Source: Cerina litoralis
GTDB lineage: Bacteria; Bacteroidota; Bacteroidia; Flavobacteriales; Flavobacteriaceae
Assembly: GCA_022008415.1 (NCBI GenBank)
Contig: JAIRBC010000008.1
Coordinates: forward strand, 114,561 to 178,560
Length of the DNA: 64,000 bases
Direction: 5' to 3'
The notes under the pieces: generated by a model
Database searches by the model: none
Told to the model about the DNA's origin: nothing
What the model saw: only the letters and a program-made list of their open reading frames with translations
Program-made: the position numbers and the translations under genes
Shown: piece after piece, positions 60,386 to 64,000 of the stretch
How positions within the stretch are numbered: the stretch's first letter is position 1
How the letters are laid out: each line of letters begins with the position of its first letter

Positions 60386-62601
60386 TTTCGGAAAGAGCAG
60401 GTTTTAAATTAGGATTTTCTCTAGGTGCAACCTTCATTTTTTACTTTAGGCGAGCAGGTATCCTGCTTTTTTGTCTAGGATTAAATGTAGCTTGTAATCA
60501 GGAAAAAGAGAAATCCCGATTGGCTTATCCAAAGTTTGTTGCTGTACCTAAAACTGAACTTTTCTTTGGAAAGAGGGTAGAAGACCAATACTATAATCTT
60601 ATGGATTTAAAAGATCCAGAAGTAGTGGCCTGGTTTAGAGCGGAGGATTCTTTGGCTGAGAGGTATTTTGCAGAAAACAAATTGATGCCGGAGTACCTAA
60701 GTCGTTTCGGCAATCTGGAAAATAGATCCAATCAGAATCCAAGTAGGATAACGATAAGTGAATCAGGAGATTATTTTTATCTTAAATATGACGACTCGAC
60801 GAAAAATGATAAGTTGTTTTTTAGGAGTAAGGACACATCCCAAGAGGTCGAATTATTTGATCCTTTGCAGTATGAAGATGGAAGTTTCCAAATAAGTGAT
60901 TTGAGTCCATCGTATGATGGATTAAAGATTGCCATTGGGCTTAAAAGAGAAGGAGAGTTTGCATCGACTTTTGTTGTTTTTGATAGGGCCTCCGATGAAT
61001 TACTGCATGAAGTAATTACCAATGTAAATCCAGATTTTGGAGGAATTGAATGGTTGCCCGATGGCTCAGGATTTATCTATCTATATTTTCCTGTAGTCGA
61101 TAAAAACTTGCCTGGATATAAGAAGAATTCATTTTCTGTATTGTATAAACTTGGTAATAAACCAGACAAGCGCACTCCTGTTTTTGGGAAAAGCACAGCG
61201 TTAAATATTTCGGATGATTTTTATCCAAAAGTAAAAATAAGTTCCAGTCAGGATAAATATGTAATCGGCTATGTTGCAAGTTCAGGCGATTTTTATGATG
61301 CATATATTACCGATATTGAGGACATCTACCTTGGAAAGCCAAATTGGAAATCTTTTTTCACCTCTGAGGATAAGATTTACTATGACCAAGGGGAAATCCG
61401 TGGAAACCAATTTATATACCGCCAAGCCGAAGCAATTGGAAATCGTTTATGTATAGTAGATCTGAATCGTCCTAATTTTAAAAATCCTGAAATCATCGCC
61501 GGGGCAGATGCTGATGATCCAATTACTAAATTCACTGTCACAAAAGATGCCGTTTATTTTTGCAAGTCGCATTTTGGGGTTGATGTTTCACTATACCACG
61601 TGGATTCAACACTGAATATCGCTAAATTGACCCTTCCCTTTCGGCCAGGGTATGTCTCATTTTTCGGCTCCTCTTCTTTGCACAAAAATATAGGGGTAGG
61701 AATGGACGGTTGGACATCCGATTTTAAGAGATATTACATAAAGGAAGATGGCACATTTGAGCTTGAAGATTTGGTTAAAAAAGCGGATTATCCCGAGTTC
61801 GATTCCTTGGTTTCGGAACAAATAATGGTAAAATCCTATGATGGATCCGATGTCCCGCTATCCTTAGTCTATAAAAAGGGATTGCAGCGAAACTCCAAAA
61901 ACCCTGTCTTTTTATATGTTTATGGTGCGTATGGAGAGAGCATGAGTCCATTCTTCTTTCCGATGTTCCTGGATTGGGCAGCCCAGGGAGGAATATTGGC
62001 CTTTCCGCATGTAAGGGGAGGAGGGGAGAAGGGGGAAGAATGGCATGTCCAAGGCATGAAAACCTTAAAACATAATTCGTGGAAGGATTTGGTTGCCTGT
62101 ACAGAAGCATTGGTCGACCAAAAATGGTCAAAACCAGGACAGATTGCATTGTACACAAATAGTGCAGGTGGAATTACGGCCGGTATGGCAGTAAACGAAC
62201 GTCCAGATCTATATGCTTCATTTATCGCAGAAGTTCCTCGAATGAACCCTTTAGGACTGGAATCCTCAAGTACTTCAAGTAGTACCAGTTATTTGGAGTA
62301 TGGATCGGTAAGGGATAGCCTTGAATTTTTTGGGCTTCTACACATGGATCCATATCAGAATCTAGTTCCCAATAAAAGGTATCCTGCAACTTTGTTATTT
62401 CCGAGCTATAATGACGATCGCATTCCGCTTTGGGACAGTGGAAAGTATATTGCAAAACTCCAAGCTTATAATATTAGTGAAAATCCAATTTTAATGGACA
62501 TAGACTACCAATATGGCCATGACACTTATAAAGGCAATGAGGAGTCCATTGTGCTACACAGCAAAATTTTCAGTTTTGTCAGGACCAATATGAGAGATTA
62601 A
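60382..62601 (+). CDS. Prolyl-oligopeptidase-family (S9A) lipoprotein
   Basis: 739 residues. The ATG overlaps the peptide stop. A membrane-type signal ends LNVAC (Cys38), so the mature enzyme is lipid-anchored in the envelope; a cytoplasmic location is usual for S9A. After a beta-propeller (about 100-450) comes the alpha/beta hydrolase domain: VYGAYGESMSPFF, Ser594 in TNSAGGITAGMA (Asn-Ser-Ala-Gly-Gly in place of the usual Gly-x-Ser-x-Gly-Gly), Asp678 in SYNDDRIPLWDS and His713 in YQYGHDTYKG. The triad is complete. Such enzymes cut short peptides after Pro; the peptide encoded just upstream has one Pro near its N-terminus. Maturation, degradation or immunity are possible roles. Confidence 0.92.
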   Translation: MISERAGFKLGFSLGATFIFYFRRAGILLFCLGLNVACNQEKEKSRLAYPKFVAVPKTELFFGKRVEDQYYNLMDLKDPEVVAWFRAEDSLAERYFAENKLMPEYLSRFGNLENRSNQNPSRITISESGDYFYLKYDDSTKNDKLFFRSKDTSQEVELFDPLQYEDGSFQISDLSPSYDGLKIAIGLKREGEFASTFVVFDRASDELLHEVITNVNPDFGGIEWLPDGSGFIYLYFPVVDKNLPGYKKNSFSVLYKLGNKPDKRTPVFGKSTALNISDDFYPKVKISSSQDKYVIGYVASSGDFYDAYITDIEDIYLGKPNWKSFFTSEDKIYYDQGEIRGNQFIYRQAEAIGNRLCIVDLNRPNFKNPEIIAGADADDPITKFTVTKDAVYFCKSHFGVDVSLYHVDSTLNIAKLTLPFRPGYVSFFGSSSLHKNIGVGMDGWTSDFKRYYIKEDGTFELEDLVKKADYPEFDSLVSEQIMVKSYDGSDVPLSLVYKKGLQRNSKNPVFLYVYGAYGESMSPFFFPMFLDWAAQGGILAFPHVRGGGEKGEEWHVQGMKTLKHNSWKDLVACTEALVDQKWSKPGQIALYTNSAGGITAGMAVNERPDLYASFIAEVPRMNPLGLESSSTSSSTSYLEYGSVRDSLEFFGLLHMDPYQNLVPNKRYPATLLFPSYNDDRIPLWDSGKYIAKLQAYNISENPILMDIDYQYGHDTYKGNEESIVLHSKIFSFVRTNMRD

Positions 62602-62662
62602 CCTATTTATCTTCTATTCCAGTAAGGCCGTATTCGTTATCAACACCATCTATTTCACGGCG

Positions 62663-62675
62663 ATTTATAAATGAC
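62663..62675. promoter_or_regulatory. Shared 13-base word upstream of the rteC-like gene
   Basis: atttataaatgac at this place also occurs at 60165-60177, upstream of the peptide gene, and tataaatga at 54888-54896 upstream of the exporter. A common regulator site is possible; the first copy overlaps the end of the regulator gene, and the region is A+T-rich, so chance is not excluded. Confidence 0.3.
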
Positions 62676-62817
62676 CTACCTCAATTTATAAATTGCGGTA
62701 TTTTCGGTTTTTATCCCAGATCTTTATGTCGGATATTTAAATGACAAAATTTATTGGCTCCGAAATTCTTAGAAGTATTTAGGAGATTACTTGTCATCAA
62801 AATCCAAGGACTACATT

Positions 62818-63639
62818 ATGGAAACGATTACGGAGCAAGATTTGGAATATGAATTAAGGAAAATTATACAATCACAAAATGATAGGGCGAAGGCGGTTAA
62901 CGATGCAATCATTTATTGCCGAAATATCCTTGAAAGCTACAGATCTAACCTGATCCAAAATGGTTTTGAGGACGAATCTTCGGAAATCCAATTTTTTAAG
63001 GAAGAAAAACAGGTTCCATTGAGCTATCTTATATATTATTCCATGGTTCAATCCTTTGAATTAAAGTTTGGCCTTGTGAATATAGAACTCGTCAAGGTAG
63101 ACCTGCAGAATCACATATCCGATATCAATCGTTTTCGTACTGAGCACCAGAGTTTTGTACAATATATGAATTTGGATCAAAATTACCTGGACCGGTACTA
63201 CTTTACGCGAGAATTTCAGAATACCATAATATTTCCCAAAACCGAATTTTATCCATTGGATCAGGATTTCAATTCGGCCTGTGATTTGTTGTTAGGAAAA
63301 TTAAATGCATATAGCAAGTTCCATTCTTATTTGATAAATCGTGCCAAAGGAGATTTTATTTGGAATAAAGGAGCGGGCCAGCCCATTAGACTTTTGGAGT
63401 GGACAGCTTCAAAGGTATCTTTGACCGAATTGGCCTTTGCCCTTAAACACGCCGGGGTATTTAATTACGGTAAAGCCAGCATCAATGAAATTGTACAATG
63501 GGTTGAAAATGCTACAGGTTTCGATTTAGGAGACTACCACCATACTTCATTGCGATTTAGAAATCGATCCAATCCTACCAAGTTTTTGGATGAACTCAAA
63601 GGAAAACTTCTCATCTGGATCCATTCCTTGGATGCATAA
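62818..63639 (+). CDS. RteC-domain protein
   Basis: About 273 residues from the ATG at 62818; a TTG at 62791, preceded by aggag, would add nine. The protein is helical: YELRKIIQSQNDRAKAVNDAIIYCRNIL, PLSYLIYYSMVQSFELKFGL, FNSACDLLLGKLNAYSKFHSYL and the C-terminal half WTASKVSLTELAFALKHAGVFNYGKASINEIVQWVENATGFDLGDYHHTSLRFRNRSNPTKFLDELKGKL, which has the pattern of the RteC family. In CTnDOT-type conjugative transposons RteC activates excision genes. A twin terminator follows and a short HTH gene begins after it, as in other elements of this kind. Confidence 0.88.
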   Translation: METITEQDLEYELRKIIQSQNDRAKAVNDAIIYCRNILESYRSNLIQNGFEDESSEIQFFKEEKQVPLSYLIYYSMVQSFELKFGLVNIELVKVDLQNHISDINRFRTEHQSFVQYMNLDQNYLDRYYFTREFQNTIIFPKTEFYPLDQDFNSACDLLLGKLNAYSKFHSYLINRAKGDFIWNKGAGQPIRLLEWTASKVSLTELAFALKHAGVFNYGKASINEIVQWVENATGFDLGDYHHTSLRFRNRSNPTKFLDELKGKLLIWIHSLDA

Positions 63640-63641
63640 AA

Positions 63642-63675
63642 AAAACAGCCCAGTGGGCTATCACTGGGCTGTTTT
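63642..63675 (+). terminator. Terminator after the rteC-like gene
   Basis: aaaacagcccagtg (63642-63655) and cactgggctgtttt (63662-63675) form a perfect 14-bp stem with a 6-base loop. Its start lies three bases after the stop codon. Confidence 0.93.
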
Positions 63676-63772
63676 GGCAGATCGGGATAAAACAGCCCTT
63701 ATTTGGCGTTTACACCATAAATTTTGGGCCATTTTGCCCCGATTATCCCTCTAAACCCCTTAAAATAAAATT

Positions 63773-63802
63773 TAGCCCACTGGGCTATGACTGGGCTGTT
63801 TT
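63773..63802. repeat. Second copy of the terminator hairpin
   Basis: This 30-base segment (tagcccactgggctat, then gactgggctgtttt) repeats 63646-63675 with three changes; its arms tagccca/tgggcta are themselves a perfect hairpin. The two copies enclose 97 noncoding bases. Either a duplicated terminator or part of a repeat at an element boundary. Confidence 0.65.
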
Positions 63803-63875
63803 ATCAAAAATTCCATTTCAACTTTGTCAATGGAAACTATAGGGCCGTTCCGGTCCTAGATCAAAACTCTTCGTT

Positions 63876-64000
63876 ATGCCGTTAAACATTCTTACCACGG
63901 AAGACCTTAATGAGTTCAAAATGGAACTTTTTGAGGAGATACATCAGCTTTTTGCTATCGAAAAAAGCAAAAAGCGGCCCAGCAACTGGATCAAGTCCTC
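63876..64000 (+). CDS. Short helix-turn-helix protein, start only (3' end outside window)
   Basis: 41 codons are visible: MPLNILTTEDLNEFKMELFE, then EIHQLFAIEKSKKRPSNWIKSS, and the window ends. This opening (ILTxEDLxEFKxELxEEI...KKxxxWIKSS) is the usual start of the small HTH_17 proteins that follow rteC-type genes in Bacteroidota elements, whose next segment is normally the HTH. The DNA-binding part is not seen, so the call rests on the N-terminus and position. Confidence 0.65.
   Translation, partial: MPLNILTTEDLNEFKMELFEEIHQLFAIEKSKKRPSNWIKS

Overview
The window looks like a chromosomal stretch from a marine-type member of the Flavobacteriaceae (Bacteroidota); Maribacter, Zobellia and Arenibacter are the closest guesses, but no 16S gene is present to settle it. 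Supporting signs are a Na+-pumping NQR gene, a SusC/SusD pair, several small outer-membrane beta-barrel and DUF families typical of the group (DUF2490, DUF4369, DUF6515, DUF6747), a NagB/PIG-L fusion, few Shine-Dalgarno sequences, and promoters of the TTG-N19-21-TAnnTTTG type (clear ahead of the susC-like gene and of a GAF protein).

Layout. 1-5.2 kb: end of nqrF, a small companion gene, apbE (which flavinylates NQR), then map and a methyltransferase on the minus strand, followed by a 0.9 kb gap holding palindromes and perhaps an eroded reading frame. 5.2-12 kb: a glucosamine-6-P deaminase/deacetylase fusion, a sugar-phosphate isomerase-like protein, an AGE-family epimerase, an SMP-30 lactonase and a KDPG-type aldolase. 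12-17 kb: SusC/SusD-type uptake pair. 17-22.4 kb: an M28 peptidase and pta-ackA. 22.6-31.5 kb: a sugar-acid/deoxysugar region with a Gfo/Idh/MocA oxidoreductase, an SSS symporter, and a five-gene plus-strand cluster (Zn-dehydrogenase, UxaA-type dehydratase, UxaB-type reductase, fuconolactonase-like amidohydrolase, L-fucose-dehydrogenase-like SDR). The cluster reads best as oxidative (non-phosphorylated) L-fucose or related sugar breakdown, with a uronate-type reductase added. 31.5-54.4 kb: housekeeping and envelope genes (gpmI, a methyltransferase, M15 and GNAT genes, DUF819, a HAD phosphatase, an esterase, a GH5 enzyme with a substituted nucleophile, a SUMF1-domain protein without the catalytic cysteines, Gfo/Idh/MocA, outer-membrane proteins, enoyl-CoA hydratase, GAF and USP proteins), separated by GC-rich palindromic repeats.

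54.3 kb to the end has a different character: a tRNA-Ala(GGC) with a terminator and an 11-bp tandem repeat behind it, then visibly A+T-richer DNA carrying a C39-peptidase ABC exporter, its HlyD adaptor (4-bp overlap), a membrane-anchored TPR/AraC regulator, a previously uncalled 40-residue peptide with a Gly-Gly leader, and a lipoprotein prolyl-oligopeptidase whose start overlaps the peptide stop (ATGA). An RteC-family gene and the start of a short helix-turn-helix gene follow, both familiar from Bacteroidota conjugative or integrative elements. The simplest reading is a mobile island at a tRNA gene that carries a secreted-peptide system: precursor, processing exporter, surface peptidase and a candidate peptide-sensing regulator. 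This is the most interesting part of the window. The island limits and the peptide's activity are inferences.
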